28,968 nt of DNA from an uncultured Collinsella sp. Its GTDB lineage: Bacteria; Actinomycetota; Coriobacteriia; Coriobacteriales; Coriobacteriaceae. The stretch covers positions 1 through 28,968 of the forward strand of contig URYU01000006.1 of assembly GCA_900552155.1 (NCBI GenBank). The letters run 5' to 3'. Both the position numbers and the translations under genes were made by a program. Shown here in pieces: positions 16,011-23,971 of the stretch. Numbering within the stretch: position 1 is the stretch's first letter; every line of letters begins with the position of its first letter. The notes beneath the pieces were generated by a model. It made no database searches. It was given only the letters and a program-made list of their open reading frames with translations, and was not told where the DNA came from.

Positions 16011-16133
16011 CCCGCAGTCACGCGAAAGCCCTCCTCGGCCTGTGAACTGCCTCCCATTTCTCATGTCCAAGAAATGGGAGGCAGTTCACAGGCCGAGGAG
16101 GGCTTCGTTGTCATCATTATCTTTGACTGCGGG
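16011..16133. repeat. Extended foldback with 36-bp perfect stem
   Basis: The arms 16026-16061 (beginning AAGCCCTCCTCGGCCTGTGA) and 16070-16105 are perfect complements over 36 bases, with an 8-base loop CATGTCCA. Outside them CCCGCAGTCA (16011-16020) pairs with TGACTGCGGG (16124-16133). It lies between the ATPase palindrome and the end of the folP-folK operon. No T-run is suitable for a normal terminator, and the stem is much longer than such hairpins. Confidence 0.85.
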
Positions 16134-16142
16134 TGCCTCGCG

Positions 16143-16844
16143 TTACAGCCCGCGAATTCGTACAGCCTCGGGCGGAAACTCCTGCTCGCCGGCGTCGGTC
16201 TTGATGGTCGCGCGACCCCAGATGTCCAGGCCCGCAAACACACCGACCGCGAGCGGCAAACCGTTGGGCGACACCGCCGCAACTTGGCGGCCCAGCAGCG
16301 GTACCATGTCGAAGTACTCGCCCAGCACGGGGGCCAGCGGACCGGCAGCGCCCTGCGGCGTGTTGGCAACAGCCGCCCAGGCGTCCACGCGGGTCAGCAC
16401 GGCGGCGGCCAACTCCTCGACCAGCGCTTCGTCGGCCACATCCACACCGAGCTCGCTCAACGCCGAACGCTCAATATCCACCGTCACGGTACCGAACATG
16501 CCCGCGGCGCCGGCACCGCCGTTGACGGCGACGCGCGCGAACGACGTCTCAAACGCGGGCGCGCCGCACACGATATTGCTCGGCCACTCAATGCCCACCT
16601 TGCCGGCAAGGCCCAGGCCCGGCGTCGACGCCGTGCCCACAAGCGCGTCCATCATGCCCATCGCCGTCACAAACGGCAGGCCGTGGAAGGCATGCATATT
16701 CACATCCGGGCGCACGACCAGCGAAAACGTCAACGACGCCTCACCCGCGCTCCAAGCGCACCAGCCCGCGGACACACCCTCGCGACCCGCGTCGCGCGCG
16801 GCGTCAAGCTCGGTGCCAGCGACAACAGCATTCATCTCAATCAT
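16143..16844 (-). CDS. Biotin-protein ligase-like protein (BPL/LplA/LipB fold)
   Basis: Protein of 233 residues beginning directly after the folP-folK stop (ATG 16844). Segments LTFSLVVRPDV, LPFVTAMGMMDALV, GKVGIEWPSNIVC and a later beta-rich part (GTVTVDIERS) follow the order of the BPL catalytic domain: strand after the nucleotide loop, helix with lipoyl/biotin pocket residues, and the KWPND-like motif, here IEWPSNIV. The usual GRGRRGR-W adenylate loop is degraded to GREGVSAGWCAW, so activity as a biotin ligase is doubtful. The C-terminal half (GEYFDMVPLLGRQVAAVSPNG and VGVFAGLDIWGRATI) fits the SH3-like domain of BirA, which contains G-x-A-x-G-I-D-x-x-G-x-L. Tight coupling to folate genes is not explained by biotin chemistry. 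An alternative start is ATG 16835. Confidence 0.55.
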   Translation of the reverse strand: MIEMNAVVAGTELDAARDAGREGVSAGWCAWSAGEASLTFSLVVRPDVNMHAFHGLPFVTAMGMMDALVGTASTPGLGLAGKVGIEWPSNIVCGAPAFETSFARVAVNGGAGAAGMFGTVTVDIERSALSELGVDVADEALVEELAAAVLTRVDAWAAVANTPQGAAGPLAPVLGEYFDMVPLLGRQVAAVSPNGLPLAVGVFAGLDIWGRATIKTDAGEQEFPPEAVRIRGL

Positions 16845-18572
16845 CTACATACGCCCCAATTCGCCCACGATATGGCCCACGCGGTCCTCGGGCTCCTTGA
16901 CCTCGACACCGTTGTAGCGGAAGAACCGCGCCGGATCGTGCATCAGGTCCTCGAGCGGCACTAGCACAAAGTCGCGTTCGCCGATCAGCGGATGCGGCAG
17001 GCGCAGCTTTTTGCCGCCGTGGGTCTCGCCGTCCATCCACAGCAGATCCAGGTCGATGGTGCGCGGGCCGTTGGCCTTGGCCTTCTTGGAGCGGTCGCGT
17101 CCCAGCTCGGCCTCGATCTTCATAAGCTCGTCGAGCAGCACCAGCGGCGCCAGCTCGGTTTTAATCTCGATCACAGCGTTGGCAAATGCGTCCTGACGTG
17201 TCTCGTAAGCCGGCTCGCTCTCGTAGATGCGCGAGCAGTTGGACACGCAGGTGAGCGGAATCTCGGCGATCATGTCGCGCGCGGCGCGGATGTTATCGCA
17301 ACGATGCCCCAGATTGGAGCCCACGGCCACAAACGCACGGCGCGGCTGCGGCTTGGCGACAGCCCAGTAACCGTTCAGGAACTGCGAAAAGCCGGTAACG
17401 TCGTGCACGCGCACGATGTTGGCACCGGCCTGGATAGCGCCCAGGCACACACCAAACGTGGCGGCATCGCGCGCGGCGGCCTCGGTCACGCCCGAGACGG
17501 CGCCCACAAAACGCTTGCGTGACACGGCACACATGAGCGGATAGCCCAGCGACGCCATCTTGGCGGTCTCGCGTTGGATAACGATATCTTCGTTGGCTGT
17601 CTTGCCAAAGCCCGGACCGGGATCGATGCAGATGCGGTCGCGCGACACGCCGGCGTGGATGAGCGTGCGGGCCTGGTCGGACAGAAAGCCCATGACGCGG
17701 CGCATGATGGGCGCCGAATCGGGCAGGGTGAAGCGGCGGAGCTGAGAGGTGGGCACGTAGGCCTCCTCGCGGCGGGCGCTGCGGCGCAGCATGGCTGCCA
17801 GGTGATCATTGGGCTCCGGCGCGGGCTCAGGGGTCGCGGCGGCCTCGGCGACAGGGGCGGTCTCTTCGGCGGCCAGTGTCTCCTGCTTCTGCTCGTCCGT
17901 TGGCTCGGGCACGGGTTCCGGATCGCCAAACGGCAGCGAGGGCTGCACCACGCCGCCCGGCAGCTTGGCCTCCGTCTTGGGCTCGCCCAGCAGCTTGCCA
18001 CGACGGCGGCGGGCAGGCTTCTCGGCCTCGCGCGCAGCCTCGGCGGCCGCCTCGCGCGCCTTCTCGGCAACAAACGCCGCGGCAGAGGTATCGAGCTGCA
18101 CCGTTGCATGCGTGCGCGTGGGCGCCGCGACCTCGCCGGCGTGCATCACGATGACGCCGCAGGTGCTCGTCGCGACAAACTCGACCATCTTGGGGTCGGT
18201 GAAGCCCGTCACGTCGTTGACGATCGAGGCGCCGCAGCGCACGGCCGCCTTCGCGACCGCCACGTGGCGCGTGTCGATCGAGACGATGGCGCCCTCTTTG
18301 GCCAGTGCGCGCACCACGGGCAGCACGCGGCGGGCCTCCTCGTCGGGGTTGACTGGGGTAAATCCGGGGCGCGTGGACTCGCCGCCCACATCGATGATGT
18401 CGGCGCCGGCATCGAGCATCGCCAGGCCGTACTCGATGGCGGCATCCGGGTCGAAGTGCTCGCCGCCGTCGCTAAACGAATCGGGCGTCACGTTGAGGAC
18501 GCCCATGATGCGCGGGCGGTCAAAGCTGAGCTCGTACTTTCCGCACCGCCATGTCTTGCTATCGTTCGCCAT
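16845..18572 (-). CDS. folP-folK: Fused dihydropteroate synthase / HPPK with internal insertion
   Basis: Bifunctional folate enzyme of 575 residues. Residues 1-405 are dihydropteroate synthase: IMGVLNVTPDSFSDGG (24-37), DVGGESTRPG (61-70), SIDTRHVAVAKAA, NDVTGF (119-124), IVMHAG (141-146), then IDPGPGFGKT (316-325), SRKRFVGAV (351-359) and RVHDV (388-392). Residues 411-550 are 6-hydroxymethylpterin pyrophosphokinase: FVAVGSNLGHR, YESEPAYETRQDAFANAV, DRSKKAKANGPRTIDLDLLWMDG and LPHPLIGERDFVLVPL. Between MHAG and PIMRRV there is an extra alanine/proline/glutamate-rich block (about 150-285) that normal enzymes lack. ATG 18572 has AGGAGG six bases upstream. A GC-rich hairpin (18595-18621) sits just before the ribosome site. 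folP-folK fusions are known, usually with folK first in eukaryotes; here folP comes first. Confidence 0.95.
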   Translation of the reverse strand: MANDSKTWRCGKYELSFDRPRIMGVLNVTPDSFSDGGEHFDPDAAIEYGLAMLDAGADIIDVGGESTRPGFTPVNPDEEARRVLPVVRALAKEGAIVSIDTRHVAVAKAAVRCGASIVNDVTGFTDPKMVEFVATSTCGVIVMHAGEVAAPTRTHATVQLDTSAAAFVAEKAREAAAEAAREAEKPARRRRGKLLGEPKTEAKLPGGVVQPSLPFGDPEPVPEPTDEQKQETLAAEETAPVAEAAATPEPAPEPNDHLAAMLRRSARREEAYVPTSQLRRFTLPDSAPIMRRVMGFLSDQARTLIHAGVSRDRICIDPGPGFGKTANEDIVIQRETAKMASLGYPLMCAVSRKRFVGAVSGVTEAAARDAATFGVCLGAIQAGANIVRVHDVTGFSQFLNGYWAVAKPQPRRAFVAVGSNLGHRCDNIRAARDMIAEIPLTCVSNCSRIYESEPAYETRQDAFANAVIEIKTELAPLVLLDELMKIEAELGRDRSKKAKANGPRTIDLDLLWMDGETHGGKKLRLPHPLIGERDFVLVPLEDLMHDPARFFRYNGVEVKEPEDRVGHIVGELGRM

Positions 18573-18666
18573 GAACATCCTCCTAAAATGCCCGCGCCGC
18601 CGCGCTCGGGCGCAGGCGGCGGGGTCGCTTTGCAATCAGTCTTTCTATTGTATCCGCGCACACGGG

Positions 18667-19419
18667 CTAGAACGCAAACGCGGCCGCGATGTCGCAAGAA
18701 ATCAGCAGGTCGGCATTTGCATCCTGATCGGTGGGAGCGAGATTGCAAATGGCCAGCGTATCGCCGGTAAAGTATCGCGTAAGGCCCGCCGCCGGATACA
18801 CCACGAGCGAGGTCCCGCCCACGATGAGGGCATCGGCCGCGGCGATGGCGGCAACGGCGCCGGTCAGCACGCGCTCGTCGAGCGGCTCCTCGTAGAGCAC
18901 CACATCGGGCTTAATGCGCCCGCCGCACGCAGGGCACACGGGCACGCCCGCGGCGTCCTCGTGCTCGCGCGAGCAAATCCACTCGGCGCTATAGACCGCG
19001 CCGCACGACTGGCAAATGTTGCGATGGACCGAGCCGTGCAGCTCGAACACGCGCTGCGAGCCGGCCACCTGATGCAGGCCGTCGATATTTTGCGTCACCA
19101 CGGCATTTAGCTTGCCGGCGCGCTCCAGCTCGGCCAGCTTGGTGTGGCAGCGGTTGGGCTTGGCGCCAAGCGCGATCATCTTGGTACGGTAGAAGTCGAA
19201 GAACTCGGCCGGATGCGCCTCGTAAAAACTATGCGAGAGCATGGTCTCGGGCGGATAGGCAAACTGCTGGTGATATAGGCCGTCCACGCTGCGGAAATCG
19301 GGGATGCCGCTCGCCGTGGAAACACCCGCGCCGCCAAAGAAGACCACGCGCTTGTGGGTACCGAACAGCTCCGCCAGCGCGGCGGAGGCCTGCTTGGAAT
19401 CCGTTATTGCCTGCGTCAT
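18667..19419 (-). CDS. cobB: NAD-dependent protein deacylase (sirtuin)
   Basis: Removes acyl groups from protein lysines using NAD+. The 250-residue protein has the full sirtuin set: GAGVSTASGIPDFRS (30-44), TQNIDGLHQ (109-117), catalytic H128 in ELHGS, zinc cysteines C136, C139, C162 and C165, and GTSLVVYPA (202-210). The tyrosine/arginine pair (Y-x2-R) of CobB-type desuccinylases is not present at the usual place (DFYRTKM), so a plain deacetylase is more likely; this is inference. ATG 19419 has GGAGG six bases upstream. It is divergent from xth and stands 94 bases upstream of folP-folK on the same strand. Confidence 0.93.
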   Translation of the reverse strand: MTQAITDSKQASAALAELFGTHKRVVFFGGAGVSTASGIPDFRSVDGLYHQQFAYPPETMLSHSFYEAHPAEFFDFYRTKMIALGAKPNRCHTKLAELERAGKLNAVVTQNIDGLHQVAGSQRVFELHGSVHRNICQSCGAVYSAEWICSREHEDAAGVPVCPACGGRIKPDVVLYEEPLDERVLTGAVAAIAAADALIVGGTSLVVYPAAGLTRYFTGDTLAICNLAPTDQDANADLLISCDIAAAFAF

Positions 19420-19555
19420 ATGAGTCCTCCGTCCTTGTTGGTCGGGCAGCGTCGGGCAATGTCCCAGCATGCGGCCTTTGGGTCAGCACGCGCGGAGCCC
19501 ACCACCGCCCCTGTTGCGCTAATCTTAAGCCTGCCAACCCCGTCGAAAGGACACC

Positions 19556-20374
19556 ATGCCTCAGACTTACACTTTCGCCTCGTGGAACGTCAACGGCCTG
19601 CGCGCCGTGCTCAAAAAGGACCCGAGCTTTATCCAAATCGCGCAAGAACTCGACGTCAATATCTTGGCGCTGCAAGAGACCAAGCTGCAAGAGGGCCAGG
19701 TCGATATTGACCTGGCCGGCTATCACCAAACCTGGAGCTACGCCGAGCGCAAAGGCTATTCGGGCACCGCGGTCTTTAGCCGCCAGGAACCGCTGCGCGT
19801 GCTGCACGCCGACGCGCTGTTACCCTACGCCGGCGAGGGCGAGGCCGCCGAGCTCGTTGCCCAAGCCGCAACCGAGGGCCGCGTCTGTGCGCTCGAGTTC
19901 GACAAGTTTTGGTTTGTGGATGTCTACACGCCCAACGCGCAAAACGAACTCGCGCGCATCGATGTGCGCATGGCCTGGGACGATGCCTATCGCGGCTTTT
20001 TGAGCGCGCTTGAGCGCGAGAGCGGCAAGCCCGTCGTAACTTGCGGCGACTTTAACGTGGCGCACGAGGAGATCGACCTTAAGAACCCCAAGTCCAACCG
20101 CGGCAACGCGGGCTTTTCGGACGAAGAACGCGGCAAGTTTACCGAGCTGCTCAACGCCGGCTTCACCGATACCTGGCGCGCGGCAAACCCCGACGTCGAG
20201 GGCGTCTACAGCTGGTGGAGCTACCGCTTTAATGCTCGCAAGAACAACGCCGGCTGGCGCATCGATTATTTCCTGGTGAGCGACGCAATCGCCGACAACG
20301 TACGCGACACCGGCATCCGCGGCGACATCTTTGGCAGCGACCACTGCCCCGTCACCCTCACGCTAGAGCTCTAG
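19556..20374 (+). CDS. xth: Exodeoxyribonuclease III / AP endonuclease
   Basis: DNA repair enzyme that cuts at abasic sites and removes 3' blocks in base excision repair. It has 272 residues, the normal size. Motifs of the EEP/ExoIII family are seen in order: SWNVNGLRAV (9-18), LQETKLQ with metal-binding E41, VDVYTPNAQ (tyrosine), CGDFNVAHEEIDL (D and N catalytic), RIDYFLVS and the catalytic pair in GSDHCPVTL. The ATG is preceded by AAGGACACC. It is divergent from the sirtuin gene and convergent with the ECF operon; the region behind it contains a GGGGGACAGAGG / CCCCTCTCCCCC imperfect hairpin (20391-20430). Confidence 0.95.
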   Translation: MPQTYTFASWNVNGLRAVLKKDPSFIQIAQELDVNILALQETKLQEGQVDIDLAGYHQTWSYAERKGYSGTAVFSRQEPLRVLHADALLPYAGEGEAAELVAQAATEGRVCALEFDKFWFVDVYTPNAQNELARIDVRMAWDDAYRGFLSALERESGKPVVTCGDFNVAHEEIDLKNPKSNRGNAGFSDEERGKFTELLNAGFTDTWRAANPDVEGVYSWWSYRFNARKNNAGWRIDYFLVSDAIADNVRDTGIRGDIFGSDHCPVTLTLEL

Positions 20375-20437
20375 CCCCAAGTAATTCCTGGGGGGACAGA
20401 GGAAAACAGATCATGTGACCCCTCTCCCCCTATAAGG

Positions 20438-20498
20438 TGCGGTGGAATAGTTCCTGTTTGGGCAGCAAATAGCCAAAAACGAGAACTATTCCACCGCA
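20438..20498. repeat. Palindromic repeat between convergent xth and ECF operon
   Basis: Arms of 16 bases, TGCGGTGGAATAGTTC at 20438-20453 and its complement at 20483-20498, enclose a second weaker stem (GTTTGGGC with GCCAAAAAC). The 61-base unit could be a bidirectional terminator or one copy of a dispersed intergenic repeat; there is no second copy in this window. Confidence 0.7.
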
Positions 20499-20523
20499 AG
20501 TTCGTGAGGAAACGCGAAATGCC

Positions 20524-21237
20524 TTACAGCCCGTATTTCACGACGACACGGTTAATGCGGCGACACCAGGGCTTGTACAGGGCGACCAAGAACACGCAGG
20601 TCGCGAGGCCATGTGTGATATCGAACGGCACTGCCGTGGCAAGACGCGCCACGGCACCCGCCCAGGTAAGCGGCTGTACAAAACCAATGATGTCATACGC
20701 GTTGATCACGACGCCATAGAGCAGGCCCGACGCAAAGCCGTACGCCAGCAGTGCTGGCATGCGCACGGTGCCGTCGGCGCGGTCGAACGCACCCGCATAC
20801 GTCAGCGCACCGCCAACGTATCCCACGAGCCCCCAAGCATACATCTGCCATGGCGTCCACATGCCCTGTCCAAAAAAGAAATTGCTGGTCAACGCCGCCA
20901 GCGCGCCAACCATAAAACCATTGCGGCGACCAAGCGTCGCCCCCGCGATAATGGCGATGGCGCTCACCGGCTTAAAATCGGGAATGGGTCCGAACAGGAT
21001 GCGCCCCGCCGCGGCCAGCGCCGCCAGCACCAGTGTGGGCATAATCTGGCGCAAACCCGGACGAGATGCCTCGTAACCCGCAAAGAACAGCGCGAGCACC
21101 AGCGCCACCACAATCAGCATGGCCAACGCCGCCTGCTCAACGCCCGCCAGCAACGCCGCAGCCATCACAGCTGGCACCGCCAGCAGCAGCGGGATCTCCA
21201 GTTTTGCAAGCAAGCGCGAGAAACGACAGTCCGTCAT
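20524..21237 (-). CDS. ECF transporter S component (substrate-binding subunit)
   Basis: Integral membrane protein of 237 residues with about six hydrophobic helices. It includes FKPVSAIAIIAGATLGRRNGFMVGALAALTSNFFFGQG, matching the S-component style region with the conserved small residues, and WTPWQMYAWGLVGYVGGAL. The basic C-terminus ends KYGL. It binds the vitamin or cofactor precursor and delivers it through the T component and the ATPases encoded just upstream (four-base gap after the ATPase stop). The substrate cannot be read from the sequence; cobalamin-related and thiamin-related ligands are possible. ATG 21237 is the first start after the ATPase stop with a continuing frame. Confidence 0.85.
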   Translation of the reverse strand: MTDCRFSRLLAKLEIPLLLAVPAVMAAALLAGVEQAALAMLIVVALVLALFFAGYEASRPGLRQIMPTLVLAALAAAGRILFGPIPDFKPVSAIAIIAGATLGRRNGFMVGALAALTSNFFFGQGMWTPWQMYAWGLVGYVGGALTYAGAFDRADGTVRMPALLAYGFASGLLYGVVINAYDIIGFVQPLTWAGAVARLATAVPFDITHGLATCVFLVALYKPWCRRINRVVVKYGL

Positions 21238-21241
21238 CCCA

Positions 21242-22885
21242 TCACGCCCTATAGAACACGTTGTCGGCAAAGAAGTCGGCCGGGGGCTCCACGCAGGCAA
21301 TCTCGCCGTCAAACATCATGGCGACGTCGTCGGCTACCTGCTCGGCAAAGTCCAAATCGTGCGTAGCCATGATGACGGTGCCGCCTGCCTGCGCGTGCTT
21401 GCGCAAAGCGCAGGCGATGATGCGGCGGCTCTCCAGGTCCAAGCCCTTCGTGGGCTCGTCAAGCAACAGCAGCTCCGGACCAATCAGCAGCAGCTTTGCC
21501 AACGCAAGCAGCTGGCGCTGACCGCCCGAAAGATCGTACGGGTGACGCGCCTCCAAGCCGTCCAGTCCCAGTTGCGCTGCACGCTCCCGCGCCAAGTTCT
21601 CGTCATATCCGCAGGTCGATGCCCATTCCATCAGCTCGTCGCGCACCGTTTCGGCGACCAGCAATGCCTTGGGGTTCTGTGGCAACAGCGCCGCCGAGGC
21701 CGCTTCGCGCACCATGCGGCCGCGCTGCAGCTTGGCGGTCTTCGCCAGCACCGAGAGCATCGTCGACTTACCGCATCCGTTGCCGCCCACGATTGCATGC
21801 ACCGCGCCAGCCGAAAACGAAGCATCGAGCCCGCGCAGCACCCAGCCGGACGCTCGATCGTAGCGAAACCAGCCATCCGCCAGGGTCGTCGCCGACCCGC
21901 CGTGCAGTTTTTGGAGTATTCTGCTTCCATCCGTGCGCGAGAAGGCTTCCGAGCCGTTCTCGAGCGACGTTTGCGCCACAAATTCGGACGATTTGTCCAA
22001 TTCCGAACTTTTTTTCGCGCTCGATACGTCCCCGGGCGGCTCCAGAGAGCCCAAATTGTCCTCACGTCTGCTGAATACTCCTTTATTTGCACATCGGATG
22101 GCACCCCACCCCAACATGTCATCGGAAAACAGCGATTCTCGGCGTCCCAAAGAAGCCATATCCGTCACCTCGCGCACGCGACCGTCCTCAATCCGGTACG
22201 CACACGTCACGTATTCGAGCATTGGGCGCGGCTGATGCGTCGCCACAACAACCGTGCAGCCCAGCTCGCGATTCACACGAAACAGCGCGTGCAGGAAATT
22301 CTTCTCCGCAACCGGATCAAGCTGAGACGTGGGCTCGTCGAGCAGCAGCACGCGCGGGCGCAATGCCAGCACAGCCGCCAGCGACAGCAGCTGTTTGCGT
22401 CCGCCCGAAAGCGTATCGGTGTCGCGGTGGAGCCAATCTTCCAGCCCAAAGAAATAGCTGGTCTCAGCTACGCGACGACGCATCTCATCACGCGCTAGCC
22501 CCAAGTTTTCCAGGCCAAACGCCATCTCGTGCCACACGGTTTCGCACACGATCTGGTTCTCGGGATCCTGGAACACATAGCCCACGCGCTCCGCCGATGC
22601 CCGCACATCCATGTCGGCGACGTTCTCGCCCAGCACGCGCGCATCGCCAGTGCGCTCGCCCGCCGGAGCGATCTCGGGTTTGAGCAGCGACAGCAGCGTC
22701 GACTTACCCGATCCGGTACCGCCAACAAGCAGCGCAAACGCACCTTGGGGAACAGACCAGTCGAGCCCCTCGAGCACCGCAGCATCAGCATCGGGGTAGG
22801 CAAAGCTCAGGCTCCGCACCTCAATCGCCGGCATATCCGGGCCGCACGCCGCGCCCGACACCGGGCCCCTATCCAACCGAGCCAT
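21242..22885 (-). CDS. ECF transporter ATPase, two fused nucleotide-binding domains
   Basis: Energy-coupling ATPase of 547 residues that drives vitamin uptake. Two ABC domains are joined: the first has Walker A GGTGSGKST (55-63), signature LSGGRKQLL and Walker B LLLDEPTSQLDP; the second has GGNGCGKST, LSGGQRQLLALA and LLLLDEPTKGLD. This corresponds to EcfA1 and EcfA2 in one chain, a common actinobacterial arrangement. A linker of about 80 residues (RREDNLGSLEPPGD..., less GC-rich than its surroundings) separates them and is probably disordered. ATG 22885 overlaps the T-component stop (TGATG) and follows AGGAGG by eight bases, so start and coupling are clear. Confidence 0.95.
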   Translation of the reverse strand: MARLDRGPVSGAACGPDMPAIEVRSLSFAYPDADAAVLEGLDWSVPQGAFALLVGGTGSGKSTLLSLLKPEIAPAGERTGDARVLGENVADMDVRASAERVGYVFQDPENQIVCETVWHEMAFGLENLGLARDEMRRRVAETSYFFGLEDWLHRDTDTLSGGRKQLLSLAAVLALRPRVLLLDEPTSQLDPVAEKNFLHALFRVNRELGCTVVVATHQPRPMLEYVTCAYRIEDGRVREVTDMASLGRRESLFSDDMLGWGAIRCANKGVFSRREDNLGSLEPPGDVSSAKKSSELDKSSEFVAQTSLENGSEAFSRTDGSRILQKLHGGSATTLADGWFRYDRASGWVLRGLDASFSAGAVHAIVGGNGCGKSTMLSVLAKTAKLQRGRMVREAASAALLPQNPKALLVAETVRDELMEWASTCGYDENLARERAAQLGLDGLEARHPYDLSGGQRQLLALAKLLLIGPELLLLDEPTKGLDLESRRIIACALRKHAQAGGTVIMATHDLDFAEQVADDVAMMFDGEIACVEPPADFFADNVFYRA

Positions 22886-23778
22886 CAGCCAAACCTCCTC
22901 TCATCAATCGCGTGCAATGCGCAAGGCAGCATCATCCAGGCAGCGTACACGACATAGCCCAGCCACGGCGCCGGCACCGAGAGCTGCGGATAAAACGAAT
23001 ACTGCGTCGTCGCGGTCGCCGCCACGGCCACCGCGGCGGCACCAAACAGCGCGAGCCCGACCAGCGCGGCAACGTCGCTGCGCCCCAGTCGATACCGCGC
23101 ATACGTCGTACGACGTGTCGCGGCACCCCACCCGCGCGAGCGCATCGCGTCCGCGCGCTCCAGCGAATCTTCCATGCCCCAGCCCATCAACACGCTCGAT
23201 GCCCGCAGGCGCGAGCGCACGGGGTCGGCCGGCGCGCGCCCCGGCACGTCAATCGCATCTTGCACCGCCAGCACCGTGCGGCCGCGGCGCAAAAACTGCG
23301 GGATAAGCCGCATGCACATCGAGATCATAAGCGCAATCACCGGTGCGGCATTGCCCAGCAGCGCGAGTACCTTGTCGTATTCGAGCATCGACGCCGCAGC
23401 CTCAAACCACAGCACGCTCGCCACAAACAGCCCGCCCATGCACAGGCCGTATACCATGCTCTCCAGATACACCGCGCGCATGCCAATACGGAACAGCTCC
23501 GTCGAGCCCGAGGCGCTAAACAGCGGATTGACCAGCGCGATAATCAAAATCACCGGCAGCAGCCAGCGGAGTGCGCCCAGCGTGCGGGCAGCCCCACGCG
23601 TCGCAAATCCATACGCCAGCCCGCCCGCAAGTGACAGCGCAATCAGCACCGGCTGCATCGAGAACATGGTGAGCCCCAGCGTCAGCACTATATAGAGTGC
23701 CGGCACCGCCGGATGCGAAATCGAGAACGCCGCGACGGGCTCGCCGCCAAACTCCTCTCGTATGTTGTCCACGGGCAC
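22885..23778 (-). CDS. ECF transporter T component (CbiQ-like)
   Basis: Transmembrane coupling protein of about 297 residues that links the S subunit to the ATPases. Helices are at the N-terminal side (VPALYIVLTLGLTMF..., LALSLAGGLAYGF, WLLPVILIIALVNPLF). The two coupling-helix segments typical of EcfT appear later: SMCMRLIPQFLRRGRTVLAVQDA and ADAMRSRGWG, whose A-M-x-x-R-G is the conserved ATPase contact motif. A final pair of helices precedes the stop. I chose GTG 23778, which has GAGGAG six bases upstream and starts just before the conserved region; the frame is open to ATG 23916 but no ribosome site is seen there and the extra 46 residues look unconserved. It is divergent from glmU. Confidence 0.85.
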   Translation of the reverse strand: MPVDNIREEFGGEPVAAFSISHPAVPALYIVLTLGLTMFSMQPVLIALSLAGGLAYGFATRGAARTLGALRWLLPVILIIALVNPLFSASGSTELFRIGMRAVYLESMVYGLCMGGLFVASVLWFEAAASMLEYDKVLALLGNAAPVIALMISMCMRLIPQFLRRGRTVLAVQDAIDVPGRAPADPVRSRLRASSVLMGWGMEDSLERADAMRSRGWGAATRRTTYARYRLGRSDVAALVGLALFGAAAVAVAATATTQYSFYPQLSVPAPWLGYVVYAAWMMLPCALHAIDERRFG

Positions 23779-23971
23779 CCCCGTCTCCTCGCTCAAACGA
23801 CAGCTCCGCAGCACCGCCAACGCCGCACGCAAGCAGTGCAAACGCCACGCCGGCGGCGCAAGCCTCAACCGCCGCAATCCAATCGTTACGCGCTCATCAT
23901 ATGCCTGCGGTATCATATTGCGCCGTGTATCGTTTCCAAACACACGTCTCTATAACGTAACAGGAGATCAC

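Noticed and set aside
17574..18770. Large plus-strand frames across folP-folK
   Set aside because: They mirror the low-complexity insertion and coding bias of the minus-strand gene; they have no motifs and cross the folP promoter region.
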